Assembly: GCF_003362755.1 (NCBI RefSeq)
Contig: NZ_QKRA01000002.1
Coordinates: forward strand, 186,001-250,000
DNA: 64,000 nt
Direction of reading: 5' to 3'
Source: Marinomonas piezotolerans
Lineage (GTDB): Bacteria > Pseudomonadota > Gammaproteobacteria > Pseudomonadales > Marinomonadaceae
This document shows positions 10,066 to 19,313 of this stretch, in pieces; the first letter of the stretch is position 1, and each line of letters opens with the position of its first letter. The notes under the pieces were generated by a model. It worked only from the letters and a program-made list of their open reading frames with translations, was not told the origin of the DNA and made no database searches. The position numbers and the translations under genes are program-made.

Positions 10066-10229
10066 AATCACTCCAGACTCATCATGAGAGGTTTGTGTAC
10101 GGATACTTGCCATCCGTGATCACTGGATAGTAGGAGAACCTGTACAAAGGAAAAATGAGAAGCTATCAATGCTTTGTTTGATGCTTTTCAAACATTCCTA
10201 GACGTGCTCGTGATGGAGACGCTTTACGC

Positions 10230-10235
10230 TATAAT
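10230..10235 (+). promoter_or_regulatory. Possible -10 box of the GntR gene
   Basis: A perfect TATAAT lies 75 bases upstream of the GntR start, in the divergent gap with gabD. The -35 at the expected distance is weak, as would suit a regulated promoter. Confidence 0.35.
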
Positions 10236-10310
10236 ACGCCCAGCTAATCGTACATATGACGCTTCAGTCGATGTCTGTTTTAACACGTCAGTTGGAAGAG
10301 GAAACATAAG

Positions 10311-10991
10311 TTGGTTCAAAAGAGAGCGGTTGTTCGTCAAAGCTTGCCAGATGTGATCGTTGCTGACTTACGCCAGCGCATTCTTTCAGGGGATTTAGAA
10401 GAAGGTGCCTTGATCCGCCAGGAAATGCTGGCAGAAGAATACGATGTTTCTCGCATGCCTGTTCGAGAAGCGTTAAAACGCCTTGATGCAGAAGGTGTGG
10501 TTGTGTTCCAGAATAACCGCGGTGCGACGGTGACGAAGCATTCCCTTGAGGAAATTGCCGAAATTTTTGATGTTCGAACGTTGCTGGAAGTCGATCTTTT
10601 TGCACGTGCCATTCCCAATATGACGGATAAGCACTTTGCCGCCTGTGAACGCCTTTTAAATGAGATGGATGCTTCCTACGAGGCTGAAAATGTCGCCGAC
10701 TGGGGGCCGTTGAACGCGCTTTACCACCGGACACTCTATGAAGCGGCGGGTCGGCACCTGACCGAGCACTTGCTAGAGCGTGTTGCATTGCAAGCCAATC
10801 GTTACGTGAGCATGCATATTCACAAGTTAGATCAGAGAGATACGGCGAGTGCCGATCATCGGGCTTTGTTAGATGCCGCCCGCCAGGGAGATGTCTCGCT
10901 CGCAACCACCCAATTACGCCAACATCTTGAGCGAACGCGCGATCAAGTAATCGCTTTGATCAAAGAAGCTCGGGAACGTGCCGGGGATTAA
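10311..10991 (+). CDS. GntR-family regulator (FadR/FCD subfamily)
   Basis: Repressor or activator of 226 aa. An N-terminal winged helix (about residues 8-75, with VSRMPVREALKRLDAEG) is followed by an all-helical FCD ligand domain. The start codon is TTG with GAGG nine bases upstream. It lies divergent from gabD and convergent with the hydroxyproline genes. GntR/FCD regulators often control hydroxyproline catabolism, so either neighbouring cluster could be its target; this is inference. A minus-strand frame across it is a shadow. Confidence 0.85.
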   Translation: MVQKRAVVRQSLPDVIVADLRQRILSGDLEEGALIRQEMLAEEYDVSRMPVREALKRLDAEGVVVFQNNRGATVTKHSLEEIAEIFDVRTLLEVDLFARAIPNMTDKHFAACERLLNEMDASYEAENVADWGPLNALYHRTLYEAAGRHLTEHLLERVALQANRYVSMHIHKLDQRDTASADHRALLDAARQGDVSLATTQLRQHLERTRDQVIALIKEARERAGD

Positions 10992-11024
10992 TATTCCCAA
11001 AGGCACTGCCCCAAGCTTATTTAT

Positions 11025-12047
11025 CTAGGCGTCTTGCTTGAGCTTTATTAAATCCTCGTAGAGCGCTTTGGGAATGTCTACGGCATTGCGAGCAAGATTA
11101 CGGGCTTTGGCCGCTTGTCGTCGTTGGGAAGGTAAGCGAGCCCCTTGATCGATGACGTCGGCAAACAAGCGCTCAGCTCGGTTATTGTTCTCCGAGACCC
11201 GCCCGCCGCTTAATAAATGAGGATCAAACGCGAGGATGATCTCACCATGGTACGGTGCTTCGTGTTTACCTTGTGCCGCGGCCATACTTTCTTTACTGGT
11301 TAGGTCGTCAATAAGCGGTCCTGCCATTAATTCAATCATGAGCGAAAGAGCCGAGCCTTTGTGCCCTCCAAATGTGAGCATGGCACCATTCATTGCTTTC
11401 TCCGCGTCGGTCGTGGGTTGCCCTGCTTCGTCCATCGCAACACCCTCAGGCAGAGGTTTACCGGCGCGCCGATAGAGTTCGATCTCGCCGCGTGCAAATT
11501 GGCTGGTAGCAAAATCAAAAGTGAACGGATCCTTACCTTGGCGCGGCCAACTGAAGGCAAAAGGGTTTGTCCCCAGTAACCCTCTTGTCCCCCCTGCTGG
11601 GGCGACCCAAGCATGACTGGGCAGCATTGCCATCCCAGCTAGGCCCGCTTCTGATAACATCTCTACTTCGGGCCACAGTGCTGAAAAATGAAAACAACGG
11701 TTTATCGCCAGTGCAGCAACGCCATTGTGTTTGGCTTTCTCAATTAATGTTGGCATGGCGGCTTTTAATGCCAACAATGAAATACCGTCATTGGCATCGG
11801 CTCGCACCACAGCTGGACCCGCATCAATAATGGTGGGCTCTGCGGTGCCATTGGCGCGCTTCGACTTGATGCTTTCAACACACATGAATAGACGATATAA
11901 GCCGTGTGAGTGACAGTCACCGAGTTGATTGGCGTAGATGATATCGGTGATGGCTTGGGCATGCTGCGCATTGAAGCCATGTTTCTTAAGAGTGGATTCA
12001 CTCAGAGTTCTTACTTCTTCAAGGCTTAAAGTGATGTTGTCGTCCAT
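11025..12047 (-). CDS. Ldh2/malate dehydrogenase-like oxidoreductase, probable cyclic imine reductase
   Basis: NAD(P)H-dependent enzyme of 340 aa in the Ldh2 family, which has its own fold unrelated to classic lactate dehydrogenases. The ATG at 12047 follows a GGAG site; the TTG at 12059 does not. Characteristic motifs are DCHSHGLYR (about residue 47), HFSALWPEVE and the GGHKGSALSLMIEL block. Members beside hydroxyproline epimerases commonly reduce delta1-pyrroline-2-carboxylate or delta1-piperideine-2-carboxylate. Third gene of the probable operon with the epimerase and deaminase. The exact substrate is not proven. Confidence 0.75.
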   Translation of the reverse strand: MDDNITLSLEEVRTLSESTLKKHGFNAQHAQAITDIIYANQLGDCHSHGLYRLFMCVESIKSKRANGTAEPTIIDAGPAVVRADANDGISLLALKAAMPTLIEKAKHNGVAALAINRCFHFSALWPEVEMLSEAGLAGMAMLPSHAWVAPAGGTRGLLGTNPFAFSWPRQGKDPFTFDFATSQFARGEIELYRRAGKPLPEGVAMDEAGQPTTDAEKAMNGAMLTFGGHKGSALSLMIELMAGPLIDDLTSKESMAAAQGKHEAPYHGEIILAFDPHLLSGGRVSENNNRAERLFADVIDQGARLPSQRRQAAKARNLARNAVDIPKALYEDLIKLKQDA

Positions 12048-12107
12048 CTCGCTCTCCAATGATGATCGATAATTCGACGGTGTACACAGTATAAAGCGTT
12101 GGGGTAA

Positions 12108-13049
12108 CTAGAAACCATGACGCAGTGAATCGTCTGGATTGCTTATCAGTGTGCTTTCTCGTGTCACAAAGGCTCTACCTGTGATGCGAGGAATGATTCT
12201 CATGTGTGAGCTGTTGCTGTGGGAAGCGAGTTGATAACTGAGGGTGTAGCCACTGCCAATAGTGCTTTCTTGGTAAATCTCTTCCCCTGGCCTCAATGCT
12301 TGATCCGCAGCTAAACACGCTAGGCGGGCAGAGCTTCCCGTACCACACGGTGAGCGGTCATACGCATTATCAGGGCAGAGTACGAAGTTGCGGCTGTGTC
12401 CAGACTCTGTCAACGCTGGTCCATAGAAGATGACATGATCAATGACGGCGCCATGTTCACCGACGTATTGATTGGCCCAGAGAGTATCGCGAACTCGGAT
12501 CGCTGTTTCTGTGAGTTGACGGATGTTGTTTGGTCGCACAGGAACTGGACTTGGATCGACAATAAAAAACCAATTGCCACCGTACGCAATGTCTCCGACC
12601 ACAGTCCCGACTTCGGGCACCTCTAAGGCGATACGTTTTTGAAAGCGATAACTGTCGATGTTTTGCACCGTGACGGCATGTTTGTCGGTCAGCGTGACGT
12701 CGACGATGCCCACAGGGGTTTCGATTTTATGGGTGCCTACGTCGATTCGACCAAGGTGTGCAAGTGTCGCGGCGAGACCAATGGTTCCATGCCCACACAT
12801 ACCAATCACAGCCGCGGCGTCAAAGTATATGACACCTGTGACGCAGCGGGGATCAGTGGGTTCGACCAATAAGGCACCGACCATTGCTTCTTGTCCATAA
12901 GGTTCAGACACCACCGATCGACAGAAATCGAAGTACTCTGTTGCTAATTTTTCTGCTCTACTAGCAAGTGTCCCCATTCCAAGGTCTGGACCGCCGTTAA
13001 GTATTACCCGTGTCGGTTCACCTTCCGTGTGACTGTCAATTACTAGCAT
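12108..13049 (-). CDS. 4-hydroxyproline 2-epimerase (proline racemase family)
   Basis: Cofactor-independent epimerase, 313 aa, that interconverts trans-4-hydroxy-L-proline and cis-4-hydroxy-D-proline. Both catalytic cysteines are present: C85 in MCGHGTIG and a second near 237 in SPCGTGSSA. The second position is threonine in trans-3-hydroxyproline dehydratases, so a dehydratase is unlikely. The start is placed at the internal ATG MLVIDSHTEGEP because the alternative extends far into the upstream gene. It overlaps the deaminase gene by seven bases, so the two are translationally coupled. Confidence 0.88.
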   Translation of the reverse strand: MLVIDSHTEGEPTRVILNGGPDLGMGTLASRAEKLATEYFDFCRSVVSEPYGQEAMVGALLVEPTDPRCVTGVIYFDAAAVIGMCGHGTIGLAATLAHLGRIDVGTHKIETPVGIVDVTLTDKHAVTVQNIDSYRFQKRIALEVPEVGTVVGDIAYGGNWFFIVDPSPVPVRPNNIRQLTETAIRVRDTLWANQYVGEHGAVIDHVIFYGPALTESGHSRNFVLCPDNAYDRSPCGTGSSARLACLAADQALRPGEEIYQESTIGSGYTLSYQLASHSNSSHMRIIPRITGRAFVTRESTLISNPDDSLRHGF

Positions 13050-13996
13050 TCTGTGATGACTCCACCTTGTTTGAACCAGTCTCTGAACCATGCTTTGAAC
13101 AATGCATATTGCTGTTCACAATAGCGCTTTTGGGCATTGGTCAGTTCATCTGTTGCATTGAAGTGTAGGCGATATTCTGGCTCCCCGTTGAGCTCAAGCA
13201 GGTATTTAAAAAAGAGCACCAACTCTGGACCTTCATCAAAACTCGCTAGGACACTTAGTGCTTCTTCCAACTCGAGTGCGCGCTGACGTGCTTCGGCATG
13301 ACCCTGAGCGGCCTTGCGTGATAACCGTGCGAGCAACAAGACCTCTTTAGGCAGTGCGGTACCAATACCAGTGATCGCGCCCGACGCTCCACAATTCACA
13401 AAGCCGTGGTAAACAGCGGTGTCCACCCCTACCATAAGGAGGACATCGTCTCCTGATGTAATGTTTTCTGCTGCGTAGCGCAAGTCAGCTTCACCGCCAA
13501 ACTCCTTAAAACCGATCAAGTTTGAATGCTCTGAGCGTAGGATAAAGAACAAATCTGCTCGGGTCGCAAAACCATAAACTGGGCTGTTGTAGATAATGGC
13601 AGGGATACTAGGGGCCGCCGCTAAAATCGCCTTAAAGTGATGTCTTTGGGCGGCAATCACACTGCCTCGTGACAGCACACGTGGAATCACCATTAAGCCC
13701 GCCGCACCGACATTTTCAGCATGGGCCGCATGAGCCACCGCAGATTTAGTATTAATGGCTCCGGTTCCGACGATTACAGGAATCCCTGCTTTCACCAACC
13801 GCTCGACGCCCTCCATGCGTTCTTGATCTGTCAGTAACGGCCAATCGCCCATTGAACCGCAATACACCACGGCTGACATACCCGCTGCGATCATTTCGTG
13901 GCCCTTTTTGACCAGCGCATCGTAATCAGGAGTGCGGTCTGCCTTACAAGGCGTCATAAGAGCAGGCATGATTCCATTAAATACCAATGTGTTCAT
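13043..13996 (-). CDS. DapA-family lyase, probable 1-pyrroline-4-hydroxy-2-carboxylate deaminase
   Basis: TIM-barrel enzyme of the dihydrodipicolinate synthase family, 317 aa. The Schiff-base lysine is in LIGFKEFGG (about residue 163) and the proton-relay tyrosine in IIYNSPVYG. Beside a hydroxyproline epimerase the usual member is the deaminase that turns pyrroline-4-hydroxy-2-carboxylate into 2-ketoglutarate semialdehyde. The start at 13996 has AGGAA seven bases ahead; the longer version begins upstream of the likely promoter operator. First gene of the operon. Confidence 0.83.
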   Translation of the reverse strand: MNTLVFNGIMPALMTPCKADRTPDYDALVKKGHEMIAAGMSAVVYCGSMGDWPLLTDQERMEGVERLVKAGIPVIVGTGAINTKSAVAHAAHAENVGAAGLMVIPRVLSRGSVIAAQRHHFKAILAAAPSIPAIIYNSPVYGFATRADLFFILRSEHSNLIGFKEFGGEADLRYAAENITSGDDVLLMVGVDTAVYHGFVNCGASGAITGIGTALPKEVLLLARLSRKAAQGHAEARQRALELEEALSVLASFDEGPELVLFFKYLLELNGEPEYRLHFNATDELTNAQKRYCEQQYALFKAWFRDWFKQGGVITEC

Positions 13997-14015
13997 CGCG
14001 TGATTCCTAAAAATG

Positions 14016-14033
14016 TATTTTGTATCCAAAATA
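14016..14033. promoter_or_regulatory. Candidate GntR operator upstream of the hydroxyproline operon
   Basis: Perfect inverted repeat TATTTTG-tatc-CAAAATA, 20 bases upstream of the deaminase start. The form fits FCD-type GntR sites, making the GntR gene at 10.3 kb a candidate regulator. Confidence 0.5.
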
Positions 14034-14116
14034 GACTTCCTGTTCGCGAGCGTCAATGATATTTGAGGGTTTTTACGTCATCAGTTGATCGATTTTTGAA
14101 CTTATTGCCTTTATTA

Positions 14117-14136
14117 TGTCTATCTAAAGATAGGCA
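14117..14136. promoter_or_regulatory. Candidate TetR operator
   Basis: CTATCT-aa-AGATAG core with matching TG/CA outer bases, 20 bp in all with one mismatch. It ends 19 bases before the TetR start, the usual place for autoregulation. Confidence 0.5.
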
Positions 14137-14155
14137 TTTAATAAGGAATAATGGA

Positions 14156-14758
14156 ATGGATATGCGATCTACGCTCGATGCGCCCGATAAGCCGATGAAC
14201 CCTACTAAGTTAGCGATTATGGACGCGGCTGAGCAGTCAATTTTGAAACACGGCTATAAAGCAATGAGTTTTCGTGATCTAGCGGCTCAAGTTGGAATCA
14301 AGAGTGCAAGCGTGCACTATCATTTTCCGACGAAAGCAGATTTGTTGCAGGCGTTGTTAGTGCGTCATCAAAGTACGCTAGAAGCCGCAATGAAACCGCC
14401 TAAAAAGAAGCGACAAGCGGCTCAAAAAGCCTTAAATCAGTTTATTGAGTGTTATCGAGACATCACGATTTCGCGAGGATCTATGGCGCTCAGTGCTGTG
14501 CTGTTAGCAGAGCATAGCTTGTTGGATGCGCAGTCCAAGGAGCAGCTAAATGATTTGTACCAATGGCAGTGCGATTGGTTGGCGACCATCGTATCGTACC
14601 TGCACAAAGCAGAGGTGCCAACAGACTCAGATCGTCAGTATGCAAGCCAGATTATGGCGAGTTTGCATGGCGCTTCGATTTTGGCTAAAGCAACTCAAGA
14701 TGCTGACATATTCGATCAGGTAACGCAGCCTTGGCGAACGTTGGTGGACCGTATTTGA
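14156..14758 (+). CDS. TetR-family transcriptional regulator
   Basis: Repressor of 200 aa. The start at 14156 has AAGGA eight bases upstream; a longer in-frame version from 14063 would run through the candidate operator. The helix-turn-helix is at about residues 30-60 (FRDLAAQVGIKSASVHYHFPTK), followed by a helical ligand domain. It is divergent from the hydroxyproline operon and 66 bases ahead of hemF. No efflux or reductase gene sits beside it, so the target is open. Confidence 0.85.
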   Translation: MDMRSTLDAPDKPMNPTKLAIMDAAEQSILKHGYKAMSFRDLAAQVGIKSASVHYHFPTKADLLQALLVRHQSTLEAAMKPPKKKRQAAQKALNQFIECYRDITISRGSMALSAVLLAEHSLLDAQSKEQLNDLYQWQCDWLATIVSYLHKAEVPTDSDRQYASQIMASLHGASILAKATQDADIFDQVTQPWRTLVDRI

Positions 14759-14785
14759 TTCGGACTCATGATCGATCAGTGCTAG

Positions 14786-15754
<969 letters not shown>

Positions 15755-15813
15755 ATCCTATGACAATGGCGACATAATGATTAGTAACAATAGATCAGTG
15801 ATTGAGGTTTACA

Positions 15814-16614
15814 GTGGAACAGCTTGCAGTAATCGGTAATCCAATAGAACACAGCAAATCTCCCGAGATTCATCATACCTTTGCCGCACAAACAGGCTTA
15901 GACGTGAACTACACGAAAATCTTAGGTGACTTAGACAACTTTGAGCAGCAAGTGCACGACTTCTTCGCAGAGGGTGGTTTAGGGTTAAATGTGACTGTGC
16001 CGTTTAAGCAACGGGCGTTTGATATGTGTGACAAGCTCAGCAAACGAGCGGAAAACGCGGGTGCAGTCAATACCTTGATGCTCGGTAAAAATGGCGAGTT
16101 ATACGGTGATAACACCGATGGTGCAGGCATGGTACGTGACATCGTCAAAGTGCTTGAGCAACCCATTGCGGGCAAACGCATACTAGTGATAGGTGCTGGT
16201 GGTGCGGTGCGAGGGGTACTGGGTCCTTTAATGGGACAAAAGCCTGAAATCGTGACCATTGCCAACCGAACTCTCGCGAAAGCAGAAGAATTGGCCGTTT
16301 TATTTAATTGTGATTATGCCACCTTCGATGATCTCAAAGGCCCGTTTGATATGATCATTAATGGATCATCCGCGAGTCTATCTGGCGAATTGCCTCCCTT
16401 GAAAGACGAACTAATCTCAAAAAATACTTGGGTGTACGATATGGTTTACAGCGCGGAGCCGACTGCGTTTATGCAATGGGCGTTTGCTCGCGGTGCTGAA
16501 GGAGCCGATGGTTTGGGTATGCTGGTTGGGCAAGCGGCAGAATCCTTCTTTATGTGGTTGCATCAGCGACCTGACCAAGCGCCGGTGATCGCGAAGCTTC
16601 GTGCGGAGATGTAA
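15814..16614 (+). CDS. aroE: Shikimate dehydrogenase
   Basis: NADPH-dependent reduction of 3-dehydroshikimate in aromatic amino acid synthesis; 266 aa. The GTG at 15814 has GAGG seven bases upstream and gives the normal N-terminus (VIGNPIEHSKSPEIHH); the upstream TTG at 15802 is less likely. The catalytic lysine is in NVTVPFKQ, the aspartate in NTDGAGMV, and the dinucleotide loop is GAGGAVRGVLG (about residue 128). Confidence 0.96.
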   Translation: MEQLAVIGNPIEHSKSPEIHHTFAAQTGLDVNYTKILGDLDNFEQQVHDFFAEGGLGLNVTVPFKQRAFDMCDKLSKRAENAGAVNTLMLGKNGELYGDNTDGAGMVRDIVKVLEQPIAGKRILVIGAGGAVRGVLGPLMGQKPEIVTIANRTLAKAEELAVLFNCDYATFDDLKGPFDMIINGSSASLSGELPPLKDELISKNTWVYDMVYSAEPTAFMQWAFARGAEGADGLGMLVGQAAESFFMWLHQRPDQAPVIAKLRAEM

Positions 16615-16622
16615 TTAATCCT

Positions 16623-17780
16623 ATGAAAGCACAATGGTTTGCAGCCGTATCGGACATTGGTGCTGAGCGTTGGCGTCAAGCCATTGGCGAAACGTCTTAT
16701 CCATTTGCACAGTATGCGTTTTATCAAGCATTGGAGGCTCATGATTGTTTGGGCGATGGCACGGGCTGGTACCCAGAGTACTTGCTGGTCATGGAAGACG
16801 ACGATACTCCGATTGCCATTGCGCCGACGTTTTTGAAAACCCATTCACAAGGCGAGTTTGTGTTTGACTGGTCTTGGGCTGATGCTTACCAACGCTATGG
16901 TTATGACTACTTTCCAAAGCGCATTTGGGCGGTGCCCTACTCTCCCGTCACTGGCCCACGCCTATTTACGCATCTTGATCCAAAAGGCCAATCACAAGAG
17001 TACGCAGCCATGTATGCTGCGCTCGCTCCGCTGTTAACCCAAGCGAATCAAGATCGCGGCTTTTCTAGTTGGCATCTGCTATTTTGCCGAGAGCATCTTG
17101 CTCAGCATTTGGCCCAGTCAGATGAGTATTTGCACCGCATTTCCTGCCAGTTTCATTGGTTTAACAAAGGTTATCAGTCCATGGAGGACTACTTTGGCCA
17201 TTTTTCAAGCCGCAAGCGCAAAAGCGCGCGTAAAGAGCGACAAAAAGTTGCACAACAAGGGCTAAGACTAGAGCGAAAACTGGGATCGGAATTGTCATCT
17301 GATGACGTGCGTTTTTTCTATGCGTGCTACCAAAGCACCTACGCAAAACGTGGGCAGATGGGGTATCTCAGTGAAGCTTTCTTTCAGCAGTTAGTGGATA
17401 CCATGGCGGATCAAATCCTATTGGTACTGGCTTACAAAGATAACCAACCCGTTGGCGCTTCTTGGTGTTTCTTCGACGATCATTCACTTTATGGTCGTTA
17501 TTGGGGCTGTATTGAAGAATTTGACTGCCTGCATTTTGAAGCGTGTTACTACCAGGGGATCGAGTTTTGCATCGAAAAAGGGTTACAGCATTTTGATCCA
17601 GGCACTCAAGGGGAACACAAAATCGCCCGCGGTTTTGAACCTGTGTTTAGTCACAGCGTGCACTACATCGCCAACCCTGGCTTTCGTGAAGCGATTGGAA
17701 AATTCTGCGAAGAAGAAGCTGAAGCCGTGCGCGGTTATCATCAGGACACCCACGCATTATTGCCGTTTAAGCAGGGTTAA
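16623..17780 (+). CDS. FemAB-like acyltransferase (peptidogalycan biosynthesis/DUF482 family)
   Basis: Protein of 385 aa with a tandem GNAT-like fold, as in the COG3146 group. Visible blocks are FAQYAFYQALE near residue 24, SRKRKSARKERQKV (about 195-208), GYLSEAFF, and a C-terminal FDPGTQGEHKIARGFEP motif (about residue 325) that is diagnostic of the family. The reaction is not established; members are assumed to transfer an aminoacyl or acyl group. It begins eight bases after aroE and is probably co-transcribed. Its stop codon abuts a repeat element. Confidence 0.8.
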   Translation: MKAQWFAAVSDIGAERWRQAIGETSYPFAQYAFYQALEAHDCLGDGTGWYPEYLLVMEDDDTPIAIAPTFLKTHSQGEFVFDWSWADAYQRYGYDYFPKRIWAVPYSPVTGPRLFTHLDPKGQSQEYAAMYAALAPLLTQANQDRGFSSWHLLFCREHLAQHLAQSDEYLHRISCQFHWFNKGYQSMEDYFGHFSSRKRKSARKERQKVAQQGLRLERKLGSELSSDDVRFFYACYQSTYAKRGQMGYLSEAFFQQLVDTMADQILLVLAYKDNQPVGASWCFFDDHSLYGRYWGCIEEFDCLHFEACYYQGIEFCIEKGLQHFDPGTQGEHKIARGFEPVFSHSVHYIANPGFREAIGKFCEEEAEAVRGYHQDTHALLPFKQG

Positions 17781-17890
17781 AACCCCCTCCCGGCCTCCCC
17801 CTTAATAAGGGGGAGGAGCAAAGACCATCAGACCTGAGATATCTTGCGTCCCTTCCCCTTGTGTCTTTAAGGGGAAGGTTAGGAGGGGTT
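17781..17890. repeat. Single copy of the GC-rich double-hairpin repeat
   Basis: A 110-bp unit with two hairpins (CCTCCCCCTT/AAGGGGGAGG and CCTTCCCCTT/AAGGGGAAGG) and complementary ends (AACCCC / GGGGTT). It begins right after the FemAB-like stop and ends seven bases from the hmp stop, between convergent genes. It is related to the arrays at 29.6-32.3 kb but has a different central spacer and no linker. Confidence 0.8.
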
Positions 17891-17896
17891 AAGCCT

Positions 17897-19090
17897 TTAA
17901 AAGCTTTGATGTGGTCCAAAGACTTCATAATGAATGCGGTCTTCGGTGACACCTAGACTTAGCAGTTGTTCTTTGATAAACATCATAAAACCGACTGGCC
18001 CACATAAGTAAAAGTCGCCATCGTTTAGCGGCAGTACTTCAGCTACTTGCGCCAGTTGCATTTGGCCGGCTAACACATGATCAGTGTTCTCAGGCGCATC
18101 GGTTTCATACCATGTGTAGTAAGTCAGTGCTAACGTATCCGCTAAGCTGGCAACATGCTTTGCGAATGAGTGCTGTTGTGGATTACGACATGCGTGCAGG
18201 TAGAAAATAGGGTTCTTACTGCTTTGTGCCGCCAGCGTATCCAGCATTGCGTTCATTGGGGTTAAACCCACCCCTGCTGAGATCAGAACGACCGGGCGTT
18301 CGCGCTCTTGATAACAAAAGTCTCCGGCTGGCGGCATTAATGCTACCTCATCGCCTTCTTGAACGCTTTCGTGCAGGTAATTAGAGACCACACCATTTTT
18401 TACATCGCTCAGCTCGCGCTTTACACTGATACGGTAGTTTTTGCCATTCGGGGCAGTAGAAAGGCTGTATTGACGGATCTCGTCAAATTCATGGTTCGTA
18501 GGATGAACTTTAATGCCGAGGTATTGACCCGGTTGGTAGTCAATCACCGCACCCCCATCAACAGGCTCTAGGACAAAGCTGGTAACGAGCTCGGATTCTG
18601 GTTGTTTTTTGATAACACGGAATTTACGGAAATCATCCCACCCACCTTGTTTTGCTGCATTCGCTTTGTATAAATCCCCTTCGATTTGGATAAAAATATC
18701 AGCAAGTTGCTGATATGCCGCGACCCAGGCCTCTTCAATCTCAGGGGTGAAGGCATCGCCTACTAGCTCACGCAGAGTTTCAATTAAATGATGGCCGACA
18801 ATATCGTATTGGTCTGGCTGGATATTAAAGCTGGTGTGTTTGTGGGCGATGCGCATGACGGCCCCTGTTAACACTTCCAAATTATCGATGTGCGTCGCAT
18901 AGGCGGCAATGGCATTGAACAGCGCCGCAGGCTGACGTCCCGTGGCCTGATGCGACATATTGAATACATCTTTTAGCTCAGGGTTATGAGTGAACATGCG
19001 GTTGTAAAAATGTTCGGTGATGGCTGTGCCTGCTGAGGCTAATACAGGAATTGTTGCTTTGACAGTATCAATATGTGTTTGAGACAACAT
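17897..19090 (-). CDS. hmp: Flavohaemoprotein, nitric oxide dioxygenase
   Basis: Converts NO to nitrate using O2 and NAD(P)H; 397 aa, full family length. The N-terminal globin domain (1-140) has the B10 tyrosine in HFYNRM and the proximal histidine near residue 85 in AHKHTS. The FAD domain has RQYSLS (about 205), and the NAD domain has ISAGVGLTPMNAML and the C-terminal YEVFGPH. It is divergent from norR, and the gap contains a likely sigma54 promoter with NorR boxes, pointing to NO-induced expression. Confidence 0.96.
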   Translation of the reverse strand: MLSQTHIDTVKATIPVLASAGTAITEHFYNRMFTHNPELKDVFNMSHQATGRQPAALFNAIAAYATHIDNLEVLTGAVMRIAHKHTSFNIQPDQYDIVGHHLIETLRELVGDAFTPEIEEAWVAAYQQLADIFIQIEGDLYKANAAKQGGWDDFRKFRVIKKQPESELVTSFVLEPVDGGAVIDYQPGQYLGIKVHPTNHEFDEIRQYSLSTAPNGKNYRISVKRELSDVKNGVVSNYLHESVQEGDEVALMPPAGDFCYQERERPVVLISAGVGLTPMNAMLDTLAAQSSKNPIFYLHACRNPQQHSFAKHVASLADTLALTYYTWYETDAPENTDHVLAGQMQLAQVAEVLPLNDGDFYLCGPVGFMMFIKEQLLSLGVTEDRIHYEVFGPHQSF

Positions 19091-19129
19091 AAATTAGGCT
19101 CCGTTAAGATGGTATCGCCGTTGCTTTAT

Positions 19130-19147
19130 GGTTCTAAATACAGAACC
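19130..19147. promoter_or_regulatory. Inverted repeat in the hmp leader
   Basis: Perfect dyad GGTTCT-aaatac-AGAACC, 40 bases upstream of the hmp start and just downstream of the predicted sigma54 start site. Its layout is loosely like an NsrR site, but the arms differ from that consensus. Confidence 0.35.
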
Positions 19148-19161
19148 TTTGTCTGGTACAT

Positions 19162-19178
19162 AGCGAAAACAGTGCCAA
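19162..19178 (-). promoter_or_regulatory. Sigma54 (-24/-12) promoter of hmp
   Basis: The minus strand reads TTGGCAC-tgttt-TCGCT. This matches the TGGCAC-N5-TTGC consensus with the essential GG and GC correctly spaced and one mismatch. Transcription would start near 19150, giving a 60-base leader for hmp. Confidence 0.65.
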
Positions 19179-19227
19179 TTAATAATTTCTTTATAAATCA
19201 AATGTTTAATAAAAAATAAAAATTGAC

Positions 19228-19246
19228 TTGAGTCATATTGACTCAA
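19228..19246. promoter_or_regulatory. NorR enhancer box 1
   Basis: Perfect dyad TTGAGTCA-tat-TGACTCAA containing the NorR core GT-N7-AC. It lies about 80 bp upstream of the predicted hmp start point, a normal enhancer distance. Confidence 0.65.
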
Positions 19247-19275
19247 TAATTTATGTGTCATTATGTTTTATTTAG

Positions 19276-19286
19276 GTCAATATGAC
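19276..19286. promoter_or_regulatory. NorR enhancer box 2
   Basis: GTCA-ata-TGAC dyad with the GT-N7-AC core, 44 bp centre-to-centre from box 1 and 28 bases before the norR start. It could also support autoregulation. Confidence 0.6.
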
Positions 19287-19313
19287 TTATGTAAGAAACA
19301 GAGTGAGAAGACA

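Noticed and set aside
10288..10905. 205-codon frame opposite the GntR gene
   Set aside because: It is fully antisense to a clear GntR protein with conserved domains.
12108..13049. trans-3-hydroxyproline dehydratase
   Set aside because: The second catalytic position is cysteine rather than threonine, which fits an epimerase or racemase.
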